DNA from: Oncomelania hupensis
Taxonomy: Eukaryota > Mollusca > Gastropoda > Littorinimorpha > Pomatiopsidae
Assembly: GCA_036898135.1 (NCBI GenBank)
Contig: CM072519.1
Coordinates: 37,094,952 to 37,158,951, forward strand
DNA: 64,000 nt
Reading direction: 5' to 3'
Shown here in pieces: positions 22,553-47,756 of the stretch. The notes under the pieces were generated by a model. The model made no database searches. It was not told the origin of the DNA and saw only the letters and a list, made by a program, of their open reading frames with translations. The translations under genes were made by a program, and so were the position numbers. The number at the start of each line of letters is the position of its first letter. Positions within the stretch are counted from its first letter, which is position 1.

Positions 22553-23671
22553 TAAAACAAACCATGTTGTAACTCACCAACCTCAATATAATTTTAAGTA
22601 AAGACAAATGCAATGCCTGTGATTTTGATGTAGTGTACATTATTGCTGAAGGGATCGTAATTGTGTAGCTAGAACCAGACATAGTAAATAGCCCCAGGGT
22701 CAAAGTCATGTCAAAGTCAAGCTTTCGCCCACAAAATTTCATTGCAAAGTTGGAGTCCTGTCCAAATATTTTCAAACATGCAAGAACAAGAACGGTCGGT
22801 ATATTTCTGCAGCTTGTAAGGAAAGCACGCGCTCGTTCTCTCATACTGGAGTTTTTGTTGAGTGAGAAGATTGTACGGCGATTGGAGTTGTCGGAGTCCA
22901 GACGGGATTGGGAATGGGAGGCTTGGGGAGGGAAGGAGGGAAAGGGTGGAAGAGTTGGAACCCACAAACCATTGATGCTAACCAAATACAAGTTGAGCAT
23001 ATTACTTGCATGCTGTGGTCTTTCTTTAACTTCCGCACACAAGAATTACTAGACTGCACGATTTCAGTTAAATGTAGTTTAACCCTTTTTGTCGGCAATA
23101 GCATATTAAGATTTATGAACTCACGACTCATTTGTCTTTGTTATTCGGGAAGGGACTTAGCGACACAATTTCATCAATATTAATTAATATTGGTATGACT
23201 TTTAACTCATGACGAAATAAATGATAGGTCTCGTGTTCCAATTAATTGTATTATTGCTCTAAATATCACATACAATCTTTACCAAGTAAAACCATGACTG
23301 CTCCGTTCTTCTTTCATTGAGCTCCACTGTTTCATTCTGAAACAGGTTATTTGTGCATCGAATATCCGTAAACTTGCGTAAGCACTGATTATCATGTATG
23401 TCTATAGCTTACAGTATGGGTAAAAGTACTGTAAATGTCTCTTTCTTACTTACGAATTTCTGCACTGAAGATATTCAGGTGACTTGGCACCTGTTGTGAA
23501 TTCGAAAGTTGATTTTACACTCTAAATGACTTGGGCTTGCGTGGTTTCGTGACAATGCTAGCCTAACTGGGCGAAATAAATGTGTTATTCTGTAATTATT
23601 CTAGCAGGGGCGGATCAGTTAGTTTTTGGGGGAGGGTTTCCAAAATTCTATTAAAGGGATTTACTCGGTAA
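22553..23671. other. Gene-free stretch
   Basis: Several overlapping 80-170-codon open frames on both strands (22,536-23,183) are mutually exclusive and lack recognisable domains; none has splice or composition support. The rest is AT-rich. Confidence 0.45.
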
Positions 23672-25947
23672 ATGTTAATGATGGTCAAGAAACGCTTCAG
23701 ATCAAGCATCAACATTGGCAGGACACGCACTTTTCCAGGAGCAGACATCGGAAGTGACCACACTCTTGTGATGATGTCTTTTCGGCTTCACTTGAAGAGA
23801 GTAAACACAGCAAAGTGCACTAGACTGAAGTTCGAGCTGGACAAACTGCAAGACCCGGAGGTGACAGAAATATTTCAGGCCACAATTGGAGGGAAAATTT
23901 TGGGAGCTGGTGAAGTAGATGTCAACACCATGACCACCACCTTCAACTTAGCTGTGACAGATGCCGCCACGGAGATCCTTGGAAAGCACTGGTCAAAGAA
24001 GAAGCTGTGGATCACACCTGAACTTTTGGACCTGTGTGATAAACGAAGAGAGATGGAAAAAGAAAAGGAACACCTGACAGGGAGCTGATGCTTACCGAAA
24101 AATCAACAAAGACATCCGAAAAGGCATGCGCACAGCAAAGGAGAACTGGATAGAAGCTCAATGCCAGGAAATAGAGAACTGTCTGAACAAGAACAACAGC
24201 AAGAAGGCCTAACCAGACTGTGAAGCCGCTGACAAGTGTTAAACAGCCCAAGGTCTACACGATGCAAAGCAAGTGGCTTAATATGCCTTACAGAAGAACA
24301 ATAAGTCTTGGACAGATGGACAGAGTACTGCTCTGACCTTTACAACCACAAACCAAACGGAGACCCATCAGTTCTAGCATGTCCCGAGAACAGAGAAGAA
24401 GAAGAAATCCTCCCAATTCTCCGAGAAGAAGTTGAGGCAGCAGTGCAATCGCTGAAGAAGGGGAAGTCAGCGGGAGTGGACAACATACCCGCGGAACTGC
24501 TTCAAGCAGGAGAAGCGATGATCGACGCACTCCCCATTATGTGTAACAAGATGTGGCAGAGTGGGGAGTGGCCTACACCATGGACCCAGTCGCTTGTCAT
24601 CACTCTTCCCAAAAAAGGTAACCTTCAGGAATGTGAAAATTACCGCACCATCAGCCTCATCAGCCACCCTAGCAAGGTCCTCCTGAAAATAATACTCAAC
24701 AGGTTGAAACCCCAAGCTGAACAAATCATAGCCGAAGAACAAGCAGGATTTAGGGCAGGGCGAAGTACCACCGAACAGATTTTCAACCTCAGAATAATCT
24801 GTGAGAACTACCTACAGCACCAACAACATCTATATCATGTGTTTGTAGACATCAAAAAGGCGTTTGACGGAGTCTGGCATGCAGCTCTGTGGGCAACCAT
24901 GAGAGTGTACAACATCAGCCCTAAAACTGTTGAAGTCATCAAAAGCTTGTATGACAAGGCTACCAGTGCAGTCCTCCACAACAGCGCCATCGGGAACTGG
25001 TTCAGAACAACAATCTGTGTGCGTCAGGGATGCCTACTCTCTCCAACACTCTTCAACATCTTCCTAGAGCGCATCATGTCAGATGCCCTTGCAGACCACG
25101 AAGGACAGTCAGCATAGGGGGAAGAGCAATCTCCAACCTTCGTTTTGCGGATGACATTGATGGATTGGCTGGAGAGGAACAAGAACTTGAACAGCTGGTA
25201 CAGAGGCTTGATACCATCTTCAGAGCCTATGGAATGGAAATAAGTGCAGAGAAGACCAAAATGATGACCAACAACACCCATGGCATCAACACGGACATCA
25301 AAGTCCAAGGCCAATCCCTCAACAAAGTGCAAAGCTTCAAATATTTAGGAGCCATTGTATCAGACAATGGGTCCCGACAAGAAGTCCTCTTCAGGATCGC
25401 ACAAACAACTGCTGCCCTGGCGAGGTTGAAGCCAATTTGGAAAGACAGGACCATCAGTCTACATTCCAAGGTAAGGCTGCTGCGCTTCCTTGTCATCTCC
25501 ATCTTCCTATATGCTTGCGAAACATGGACCCTCACAGCAGATCTCCAACGAAGAATACAACGCATAGATATGATGTGCTACAGAAGACTTCTGGGCATTT
25601 CTTATACCCACCACATCACCAACGACGAAGTCCGACAGACCATCACACAAGCCATTGGACAACACGATGACCTGCTCACAGTGGTGAAAAAACGGAAACT
25701 CTGATGGTATGGCCACGTCACCAGATCATCAGGTCTTGCAAAGACCATCCTGCAAGGCACAGTGCAAGGAGATAGAAGAAGAGGGAGACCGAAAAAGAGG
25801 TGGGATGACAACATTCGAGAATGGACTGGTTTGACACTGAGCGAAACAATCAGGGTTGCTGAGGACAGGGAAGGATGGAGTACGTTGGTTAAACGATCGT
25901 CTGTGGTGCCCCTACGACCTCCGAGTTATGGGATAGGATAGGATATG
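23672..25947 (+). pseudogene. RTE-like LINE, longest copy (endonuclease end + reverse transcriptase)
   Basis: This is the longest RTE copy here. It starts in the last part of an APE-type endonuclease (RTRTFPGADIGSDH, the GSDH active-site motif). Reverse transcriptase motifs follow: AGVDNIPAELLQ, NYRTISLISHPSK, EEQAGFRAGRSTTEQ, FVDIKKAFDGV, VRQGCLLSPTLFNIF and FADDIDGLAGEE. The C-terminal region runs from ACETWTLTADLQRRIQ to KKRKL, where a TGA at 25,702-25,704 replaces the Arg codon seen in other copies. At least three frameshifts (near 24,085, 24,210-24,300 and 25,110) break the frame. The tail is GGATA repeats. Flanks ATGTTAAT and ATGTTATT are a weak target-duplication candidate. The element would copy itself by target-primed reverse transcription; this copy cannot. 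Confidence 0.9.
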
Positions 25948-26152
25948 TTATTTACTTGTAAGATTAAATTATCAAAATAATAATTACCTCCTTTGCTCCC
26001 AAAATATGTACTGAGCTTTGCCACACCTTTCGAATCGGAGGGCTTCAACGACGGCGTTCGCGGCATTTTGAAGCGCTGGCGCAAGTCGGAATAAGCAAGC
26101 AAAGGGACGGAATTTTGACTATTTGTCTTTTTGCTAAAACATCAACGTAAGC

Positions 26153-26361
26153 CAGGGTTGCCAACACTATGACTTTTTCAGCGTGCGAGGTACTTTTAAA
26201 ATGACCAAGCCAAAATGATCTACATACCACCAAAATGCAAAACATATATACAGTCATATAATAGGCTGACGTCAATTTTTTTTTTACTGTTATGCATCTA
26301 CTCAGTCACACTGCCTTCGCGATGGACCGGTCGATCGCGACCGACGTATTGGGCACTCCTG
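26153..26361. mobile_element. hAT-like miniature inverted-repeat element
   Basis: The ends CAGGGTTGCCAACACTATGA (left) and, on the reverse strand, CAGGAGTGCCCAATACGTCG (right) are imperfect inverted repeats of a form common in hAT elements. The flanks ACGTAAGC and TCGTAATC agree at 6 of 8 positions, as expected for a decayed 8-bp duplication. It is 209 bp and non-coding. Confidence 0.45.
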
Positions 26362-26685
26362 TCGTAATCTATTATATTAGATCTATCCATTAGTAATATC
26401 GTTTTCTTTCTATTCATTTCTTCTGCTCGTGGCGCCCCCCCCCCCCTCCCCCCACCTCCCTTAAAAAAATAAAAAAATAAAAATAAAATAAAACAAAATA
26501 AATAAATAAATAAATAAATAAATAAATAGAATGTCGCCGAAGATGGGAAATATCAGCTTTGCTCTTTGTGGAGCACGAAAGACGGTGTTCGCCTGGAAAT
26601 TGTTTAGAATGATTGCAATGATTGAACTTTTTTAGGGAGAAGATTGCAAGGGTTTGCATATTGTGGGAGAGGTCAAATACTCGGA

Positions 26686-27527
<842 letters not shown>

Positions 27528-27715
27528 TGTATGTCTGTCTGTTTCTTTCTTTATCTCTCTGCCTCTGTCTCTGTCTGTCTCTTTCTATCTGTCTCTCTGT
27601 CAATCTCTGCCTGTCTGTGTCTCTCTTTTTCTCTATGCCTGTTTGTCTATGTCCATCTCTGCCTGTCTCCCCACCCCCTACCACCCCTCTTCTCGCTCTC
27701 TCTCCATATCGAAAA
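27528..27715. repeat. Degenerate (TCTG)n pyrimidine tract
   Basis: Imperfect TCTG/TCTC repeats producing long Leu/Ser/Cys frames with no protein meaning. Confidence 0.85.
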
Positions 27716-27869
27716 CTGTTCAATGTACATTTATAAGTGTGATTCAGCAGTCCACCTTGCTGTTCCCCGAGAATAGTTTTGGAAGAAAAAAACAGGGCTA
27801 TATCATTCTGCATTGATCCTCCCAAAGAGACCCACTAATAAAAAATAGTGTACTATAGTAGCATCGCAG

Positions 27870-28036
27870 GGTTTTTATTTATTTATTTATTTATTTATTT
27901 ATCTATCTATCTATTTCTTTATTTTTATAGTATTTATTTATGTATTTTAATATTATTTTTTAATGGATTTATCATAGTATATTATTTATTATTTACATAT
28001 TATATTATTTATTATATTATTTATTATTTTAATAAT
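27870..28036. repeat. (TTTA)n and related AT-rich repeats
   Basis: TTTA, CTAT and TTATA repeats in a row; low complexity. Confidence 0.9.
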
Positions 28037-28754
28037 GTAGACATTTGGTGGGTACGTCATTCTTGCTTAAATTTGAGGGTGGAGGAGGGTGTAGATAATC
28101 TGAGAGGGTGGGGGGTCAAAGAATTCCCATGAGGGTTACCTCATTCTACCTCATTCTACCTCACTATTACTCACTGTATGCTATATTTCTCTATATTTTT
28201 TGGTTTTACAGTCACACTGATAGATGCAGGTCCATTCGATATGCTGTCTGTTTGGTCTTTTTTGCTGCATATTCCTTACTCAATCAATGATCACAGTAAC
28301 TTCCCTATATTGTAGTTTGTAGAGGAACTATAGACTATAAGTCTACACGCTCTCAACCCTCTTTATCTGATCCCATACTCTTCCCACCCTCCCACACAAT
28401 CTTCTCTCACTACCTATCCTCAATTTAGGATCCAACTTTTCCACCCAAGGCATGAAAGCCAACTGGTTTACGCCCTAAAACAACAGAATTTTAATCGGGC
28501 TCGGGGACCTGATCAATCTCTTGACACTCATTGTGGACTTGACCCTTTTCCCTCCGTGCATGCTGGAGCTGTGTTGTTAAGAACATCATTCTGAACGCGC
28601 TGTCGAAATAACGCGAGCATAGCAACGCCGGTACCAAACACACTGATAATCAGAGGACCGTGAAAACGAGCGCTGTATGCAGATTAAAAATCACTCTCTA
28701 GGTCTCTATGCTCATTTCTTTTTATTTCCTTTTTTGATTTGTTTTGTTTTGTTG

Positions 28755-28776
28755 GGGGGGGGGGGGGGGGGGGGGC
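28755..28776. repeat. Poly(G) run
   Basis: An unbroken run of about 22 G after GTTTTGTTTTGTT. It could form a quadruplex. Its length may be an assembly estimate. Confidence 0.9.
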
Positions 28777-28922
28777 GTTTGCTGATAGCGTGCATGGACA
28801 AAGCACAAGCTTTGTCTCTAGAGTATCTATGGTTTAGTATAGAACAGTCAATGTGATACTCTATCACTGTGCACCACGACGTGCGGAGAATCTACTCTCA
28901 GAGTGGTTGGTTACAGAGGTGA

Positions 28923-28930
28923 TATAAAAA
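28923..28930 (+). promoter_or_regulatory. TATA box of alpha-tubulin
   Basis: TATAAAAA lies about 150 bp before the start codon, and the sequence between them is open and GC-richer than its surroundings. Transcription would be expected to start about 25-30 bp downstream, near 28,955. Confidence 0.7.
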
Positions 28931-29079
28931 GGTCGCGCGACGTGGCTAAGGAACCACAGACGAGCGATCACTCACTTTGAACAACCTTAACGTTCTGCAG
29001 TGAGGCCGAGTCGCACGCAGTCTTTCGCTGAGATTTCTTGTTTCCTTCAGTGTTCGGTGTCTACTTCTCCACTGTCATC

Positions 29080-36281
<7,202 letters not shown>

Positions 36282-36606
36282 AGGAGGTTTTGAGAGGAGA
36301 GTGGGAGAGGAGGGTTGATGACTTTTGCTATGATTGACTATCCAGTCAACATCGCCGTCCAGACGATACTGTTACTGTGTTGTTTACTGAGGTCGTATTT
36401 ACATATACTTCATAACAACGAGCGATGGCAAAACATCACTTTTGTAGAAATTTAATCTTTAAATCCTGACAATTAGTGATAGTGTCACAGTCAAGCATAA
36501 AAAGGTCTTATTGAACGAAACTTTGAGAAAAGAGAAACTGGTTTCTTTCATTATAATGGAACCGGTTGCAATTTGGTTATGCAAATACGATTGTGCAGCC
36601 GATGTG

Positions 36607-36612
36607 AATAAA
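36607..36612 (+). terminator. Poly(A) signal of alpha-tubulin
   Basis: AATAAA 326 bp after the stop codon, the first canonical hexamer in the 3' UTR. Confidence 0.6.
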
Positions 36613-37749
36613 ACATAACAGCTATGAAAAATATAACGAGTCGAAGCTGTATGATACACCATATGCATTCCGTTTATTTTAAAAAAAAAAAAGAAACATG
36701 TAGCTATGTTATTTTCTACAGGCAGCAAGCACTCCGACTGAAATTGTTTCTGTGATATAAACTGTACGGACTATATTTCTACACGAATTATGTTTGAAAA
36801 GTCATCAATTAAAAAAAATCCATGGGATGAAACCTGTGTAGTTTGTGTGTATGTGTGTGTAATACTGATGAAAGAGTTAGGCATTCAACACTATTAACAT
36901 TGAACTTTAAAAAAGGTTTCAGGCTCTAAAAGCCTAGGTAATTCTACAACCTGTCCTAAAATGAGAAAATTATTATAAGAAATACACATATTTATGATTG
37001 GACAGTGTTTGGCCGTATTCGTAAAGTAACAGGCAGAGAAAGAGAGAGCAGGGTGGGGAACAACTCATTGAGAAAAACTCTGAAAAGGCCGGGGTCCAGG
37101 GGCCGCCTAGGCCCCGGCGGGGTCAAGGGGCAGGGCCCTTTTAGGGGGTCCAGGTAGGAAAAGCCCCCCAGAAAATGTGCACGTTTTTAAGCCATACCAA
37201 GAGTGGCATAGTAACAGTGCAGTAAATGTATAGTGAACTGAACCAACCAAATATGAAAGAAAAGTAATAATTATTAGAAAAAGCTTGAACAAACACGGGA
37301 GCACACACACACACTTGTGTTTTATGACAATAAAATTTCGTATTCGTATTCACACACACACAAAAGCAAATACCACTAACCTTTACATTTTGGATGTCTG
37401 TTTCTTCTTGCACATTTCAGTCTTTCACAAGTTCAATTTTAATAGAAACAATCTTCTTAGCAAATTTTCAAATAAGTTTCTGCAAGTTAAATTAAAGAGG
37501 TTTCATTTCAGCACATTGTCTAATTTTAGCTTCCACAAGTTCACTGTTGTTTTACTTCCTAAAAAAGCTGACAATTGAGCTTTGCTTCATCAATTTTGCT
37601 GGTGATGGACACGGATGGGTACTTGTAATAATAGGTCTACTGGATTCGGAAACGTACAAATTTTTTTTCCTCTTAACTCTTTTTTTTTCCCTCTGAAATG
37701 GCTGCCGATTTCCTCTGAAATCAGCGGATCCGAGGAGAGTTCCCCACCC

Positions 37750-37751
<2 letters not shown>
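36613..37751. other. Gene-free stretch between tubulin and the LINE
   Basis: AT-rich with one GC-rich patch at 37,086-37,160. No supported gene or repeat family. Confidence 0.5.

Positions 37752-37819
<68 letters not shown>
37752..37819. repeat. (GA)n microsatellite
   Basis: About 34 GA dinucleotides. Confidence 0.97.
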
Positions 37820-37820
<1 letters not shown>

Positions 37821-37974
37821 GTTTGGACTTCGTCCGTGTATTTAGCAAAAAACAACATCACATAACAAACACAATTCTTCGGGCCTCCAGCCCCTAGAAT
37901 GTACATATGGTAGTCACGTGGTTAATATAGTATACATATTGCATTATAAATCGACGGCATATGTTAAACATTCA

Positions 37975-40427
37975 TTAGCTTGCAATAGCTAGCTGTTCAT
38001 AAAATTCTGATCTTAATTTTAGTGCATGAAAAATATACAGACTTATCCTCCATAAATAGAATTTTGATCCATTCTGCAAAGCATGTACATACGATTGAAG
38101 TGGGAAAGTTATATATTTATCTCGAAGATCATTAAATAAAGAACACTCTAATAGAAAATGATTTTCATTCTCAACAGCATTGCAAAATGCACATAATACA
38201 TTGCCACCTACGTCACCAAAAGTTAACCTAAATAATGAAGCTTTCAAGGGTAGAACGCCCAGTCGAAGTTTAATCAAACAATCTCTAAAACACTTAATGT
38301 GCATAAAATCAAGGTAGGCTTCTGCCTGGAAAACGTCTTTAAATATTCTATATTGCTGATAATTACCTTTCCTCAATACTGAACTGTCCCATTCTTGTAT
38401 ATAGTTATCCTTCATTCTTTGTTTAAATAGACTAACAAAGGTGTTTTCGCACCCCACACTCTGTTGTACCCACGCGTACCCCAACCCCATGGAGAATAAA
38501 TTGTTTTTTACTTTTGTTGCCCAGCAAGGTTTGTCTCTGTTATCTAAGTTAATTAGCATCTGGTAAGCTTGTCTGGGCAGTCTGTCTGGATTTAATTTGA
38601 GAAGCTTTAGCCAGTAACGTATGCAACGTACTGCGCTGTTTACATACAAGGGGTAGCGTCCAGTCTCACCGTAAATAAATTTGTTAGGTACTCCTATGGG
38701 TACGTTTAAGTATTTCTTGCATGCAAAAGTATGAACTCTCTCAATGTTGTCTAACCGGTGTAGGCCCCACATCTCCGAGGCATAAATCAAAATTGGTTGT
38801 ACTTGCGTATCAAAAATTTTAAAGTAACAGTTTTTCGAAATTTCTCTTAATTTTGAAATATTTCTAACACATTCAAAACAGGCCTTCTTGCCTTTTAATG
38901 CTAGCGCATCAACACCTTTCTTGATACTCATCTTGGTGGTAAAAATAAATCCGAGATAATTATATTCATTGACAACTTGTAGATGCTTTCCATCGAGATG
39001 CCATGATTCAGCTCGTCCCAAAAACCCTCCCTTGCGAAAAACAATTATTTTGGTCTTGTCTATATTAACATTCAGGTACAGTCTTTTGCATGCATTATTT
39101 AAAATATTAATTTGATTCTGTAACCCGCGAGGGGTGATTGACATCAGCACGATATCGTCTGCGAACAATAACAAAAATAGGTCAATCAAGTTAGGTAATA
39201 ACTGTATACCATGCAATCCATTGTTATCAATTGCTGTCGCTACTTCGTTAATAAATAAGGAAAAGATTTCTGGGCTCAAGATACAACCTTGACGCAAACC
39301 GACTGGGCAGTCAAAAAATTCTGTAAGTTTATCTTGAACCCTTACACAGGACAACACAGTTCTATATATAGATACAATTGCTTTCATAAATTTCCCCTCA
39401 ATATTATTAGTGTGAAAAAGAATTTCGAACAATGGCTGATGTTGGACAGAATCAAAGGCTTTTTTCAGGTCCACGAAGCAGGCATACAGCTTTCCTCCCT
39501 TTTTACTTAAACATTTCTGTACTATGGCATTTAAGGTAAAAATATGGTCGGCGGTAGAATACCCCTTTCTAAATCCTGCCTGCGATTCCGTTAACTTGCT
39601 GTTACCCTCTACCCAGCCTGCTAGCCTCTTATTTAATACCGATGTATAACACTTGCTAACTAAGCTTAACAGTGATACCCCTCTATAATTGTCAGCAAGA
39701 CCGAACTCTCCTTTCTTAAAAATAGGTACAATAATAGCTTTGACCCAATCAGCTGGGTAAGTCCCGCTATCGAATAGTGCATTGAACAACTTTGTCATAA
39801 ACAAAACGGTTGTTTCCCCTGATAGCTTAATCATTTCTGCCAGTACGTTATCTACTCCACAGGCTTTACCTACTTTCATCCTCTTTATTGCATCTCTTAC
39901 TTCTTCTTCTAGAATGGGTCTGTTTAGCTCAAAACAAAAATCGTTTTCATTTGCAGGAGTATTATCTATGCGTTCTAGCAACGTTTCGTCTTTTGCAATC
40001 ACAATGTTACCATTAAATACGTTTTTAAAATGATCAAACGACTCGGTTACAGTAATATCCTTACAAATCCCACTCTTCCTTTTTCCAGATATGTTTTTTA
40101 CCTCGCCCCAGAACAATTTTGAATTGTTTCCTAAGGACGCTAGGTATTCTGCTCTATTTCTTCCATACTCTAATTTCTTTTTACTAATCAAAATCTTATA
40201 GTTTTTACGCGCCGCAACATACAGCTCTCTATCCTGTGCCTGCCTCGTGAACCTGAAATTCGCTAGCATACGTCTCGCGTGCAGCTTGGCAGTGTTACAT
40301 TGGCTGTCATACCACCGCGCCTGTCGCGGGGCACCTCCCAATCTCACTCGCTTTGTCATACACTCGCTCGCCGCGCGCAGGGCGTCTGTGTATACTTTTA
40401 AAGCTGCGTCAACATTTGTGTCAATCA
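37975..40427 (-). CDS. LINE reverse transcriptase half
   Basis: Copies LINE RNA into DNA at a nicked target. The open frame (to 40,482) is 835 codons, of which the last bases before 40,427 belong to the LINE. Motifs in order: GKACGVDNVLAEMIKLSG, LADNYRGVSLLSLVSKCYTS, ESQAGFRKGYSTADHIF, YACFVDLKKAFDSV, VGLRQGCILSPEIFSLF, then LLFADDIVLMS with the catalytic Asp pair near residues 440-442. The C-terminus has a zinc-knuckle-like CAFCNAVENENHFLLEC. The frame has no internal stop, which suggests a fairly recent copy. The only break is the insertion that separates it from its endonuclease. Confidence 0.9.
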
Positions 40428-41162
40428 CATACATGTCAAGCTCTTGGAGCTTCTGACCATAATTTTTGGCCCAAGAGACCATAATTTTCTATCGAAAACC
40501 ATAAGAAATGCGTAAAACGGTAAACACGCACATACAAATTAAAAAAACAAACAAAAAACAATAATAATTTTAGCAAACACATGCGAATTCACCTGCATGT
40601 TTTTAATAACAAACACTGTACCATACAAACAAGCAACTTAATAATATTTTTTTTAAAAACAACAAAAAACTTTCATAGCTGTACTTTATCCACTACAGAA
40701 AATTAAAAAAAACACCCCCCCCCCCCCCCCTAAAAAACAAACAATCCAAATTACTTAATAGAAAAAAGAATCTGAAGAAGTAATAAGATTTTTGAAGTCT
40801 TTGTTTCCCACTCTGGCAGATATCGGCCGAAATTAATACGCGCTTTTTTCGCAGGTGGTTTCGCCATTTTCAATAAGCTGAATGAACGGAAACCTTTCCT
40901 CCAAGACGGAAACAGTGTATACAAATGCTATGAGCATGCGCAAGGCCCGTACGTCCTCCGAGATCACCATCGCGAGTGAGCGTGACTCAGAATTGTTCTC
41001 TAGGCAGTATTTGGGATTAAAATAAAATAAAACTTTCGGCTTAAAAAAAAAAGGGTCGGGAAAAAGAAAAAATACGTAAGATTTTCATCTTACGCCGTAA
41101 GGTGAAAAAAAACTTGAAAATACGTAAGAATTACGGGAAAAACGTAAGACTTGACATGTATG
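40428..41162 (-). mobile_element. 735-bp inverted-repeat DNA element inside the LINE
   Basis: Begins CATACATGTCAAG and ends with its exact reverse complement CTTGACATGTATG, a 13-bp terminal inverted repeat. It is flanked on both sides by CAATCA (40,422-40,427 and 41,163-41,168). Taking out the element plus one CAATCA leaves the LINE frame open across the joint. On the reverse strand an ATG near 40,874 starts MAKPPAKKARINFGRYLPEW, a short basic frame similar in style to the zinc-finger proteins at 57,996 and 55,562. A run of about 18 C lies at 40,714-40,731. Confidence 0.85.
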
Positions 41163-42153
41163 CAATCAAAACAATCGCATTGTTACACGTAGTTTGAAAA
41201 CTTTCTGAATTGACAGTGGACATAAACTCTTCCTCTTTGCTTTTATCCCAAACTGTTTTCGTTATCCAATGGCCTTTACTTTCCTCCTGTATTTGTAAAT
41301 TATTATGGTGAACATTCAAAGTCATAGCTACTGGGAAATGTGGTGAGTCTATACATGATTCAACCTTGAAAGTGGACATAAAATGTTTTGTACATAGGTC
41401 TTTAGATGCAATAAAATAGTCAACAACACTTCCACCATTTGCACCCACATAAGTCAACGCATCCTCAAAATCAAACTTGCATAGCCCATTCACAATTACA
41501 CAATCAATCACAGAGCACAACTCTAACAAGTTTCTCCCAAATGCATTTATATCTTCATCATCAGATTTTCTCTTCCACTCTTCTTTTTCATTCTCATTAT
41601 CATCATTCCTTTCAGCATCTGCATTCATCCATAAATCATCAAAGTCAAACGGCAAAACATTCTCCACCCCTGTCCTAGCGTTTAAATCACCACAAATAAT
41701 GAGTGAAAAATCATCCAGTCTTTCATGCAAATCAACAATACAATGCTCTATCACCTCCATCCCATATCCATTTTCAGCAATTTTCCAATAGTCGCTGTCA
41801 TAAGGATGCACATATACACACATGAGACAGATATCTTTTTCCAAACCAAACAGCTCTTTTTTCAACTGTAAAACAATCAAATGGTCGTAGGGTAATTTAA
41901 TTTCCTCCACACGTTCAGAAATTGCTTTGCTAACAAATACTAAAACACCCCCAGATCTTCTTCCAGCAACGCTTAATTTAACAGCTTTAGAGAAAAAAAT
42001 GTCATACTTCTTGAAATGAGCATAAGACAGGTTTGCTTTGTCAACAAAAGTTTCATTGAGAGCAAAGATATCAAAACGATTCAGTGTTTGAACAACATCA
42101 AAAATATCTTGTTTGTTCAGCCACCCTTCACAGTTCCACGTACATATTGACAA
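41163..42153 (-). CDS. LINE apurinic-type endonuclease half
   Basis: Nicks target DNA for LINE insertion. Motifs are SICTWNCEGW near the start, FALNETFVD, RRSGGVLVFVS, IICGDLNARTG and SVVDYFIAS; near the end SPHFPVAM stands where the usual SDH motif lies. The acidic insert EKEEWKRKSDDEDIN is unusual. The frame runs on into the inserted element at 41,162 and stops at 41,131. The first codon listed is not ATG, so the true start is missing or upstream. Confidence 0.87.
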
Positions 42154-42368
42154 CGTGTTTGGGCCTTGGCCACACCCCTATTTAATTCTGTTGTCCCCCT
42201 TTCCCCTTCCCTCTCCTTCTTTAGCTTTATCCCTCCCCCCTCTGATGCTGTTCCCACCCCTACCTGCTCTTCCATCCCCTCTTCCTCCAGGCTGCGTCGC
42301 TGTCCTGTGTCCAGTCATATTCCACTGCTGTTCAATGAAGAAGTGCGCGTCGCGTGCCGGGTCCACAC

Positions 42369-42573
<205 letters not shown>

Positions 42574-42663
42574 GAATTGGAAGGGAGAGAAGAGGGCAAA
42601 GAAAAAAAATAGGGGAGATAAACAGAAACTAGAAACTTTGATCTTTTCTTATTTGTTAATTTT

Positions 42664-42740
42664 GAGAGTATAAACCAAGGTCTAGTTTGTGCGCACACGC
42701 ACTTTCCATCGCACGGACTTTAAAGATCCTGACGCTCATG
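42664..42740 (-). repeat. Repeat family B, fragment
   Basis: The reverse complement of this block matches 4921-4998 through GCGTCAGGATCTTTAAAGTC and GGTTTATACTCTCA with about 80% identity by eye. Confidence 0.75.
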
Positions 42741-47552
<4,812 letters not shown>

Positions 47553-47756
47553 TTAATCATACAGCTTCTTGAACCCGCATTCTCTCTCACGATGGTTCCG
47601 CAACCTAAGGCTTGTGCGTCTAGTGCGCTGCCGTGTTAAGTAGGCATGCGTGCGGTCATCCTCATCTTCTTTGGGATCATACAGCTTTTCTTCCCCTTCT
47701 TCCCCTTCGCGGGCCCAGTAGTCGAAGTACTCCCACTTGCCAAGTGTTCCATCCCA
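47553..47756 (-). CDS. DCAF11: DCAF11 last exon
   Basis: Encodes WDGTLGKWEYFDYW, an acidic stretch, an Arg-rich segment and the end GFKKLYD with TAA at 47,553-47,555. Acceptor TTTCAG. Confidence 0.92.
   Translation of the reverse strand, partial: WDGTLGKWEYFDYWAREGEEGEEKLYDPKEDEDDRTHAYLTRQRTRRTSLRLRNHRERECGFKKLYD

Larger units (their letters stand above)
37975..42153 (-). mobile_element. Non-LTR retrotransposon (LINE) with split ORF
   Basis: The reverse strand encodes an APE-type endonuclease followed by a reverse transcriptase, the order of a LINE ORF2. A 735-bp inverted-repeat element (40,428-41,162) interrupts the linker; without it and one 6-bp duplication the two halves are in one frame. 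The endonuclease frame is open a few codons upstream of 42,153, but there is no ATG, so the 5' end is probably truncated. The family is distinct from the GGATA-tailed RTE. I cannot assign the clade by eye; I or CR1/L2-type groups are possible. Confidence 0.85.

Noticed and set aside
22708..23052. 114-codon forward frame and overlapping reverse 168-codon frame
   Set aside because: Mutually exclusive, with no motif or codon evidence.
39289..40456. Forward open frames over the LINE
   Set aside because: Shadows of the reverse-strand reverse transcriptase.
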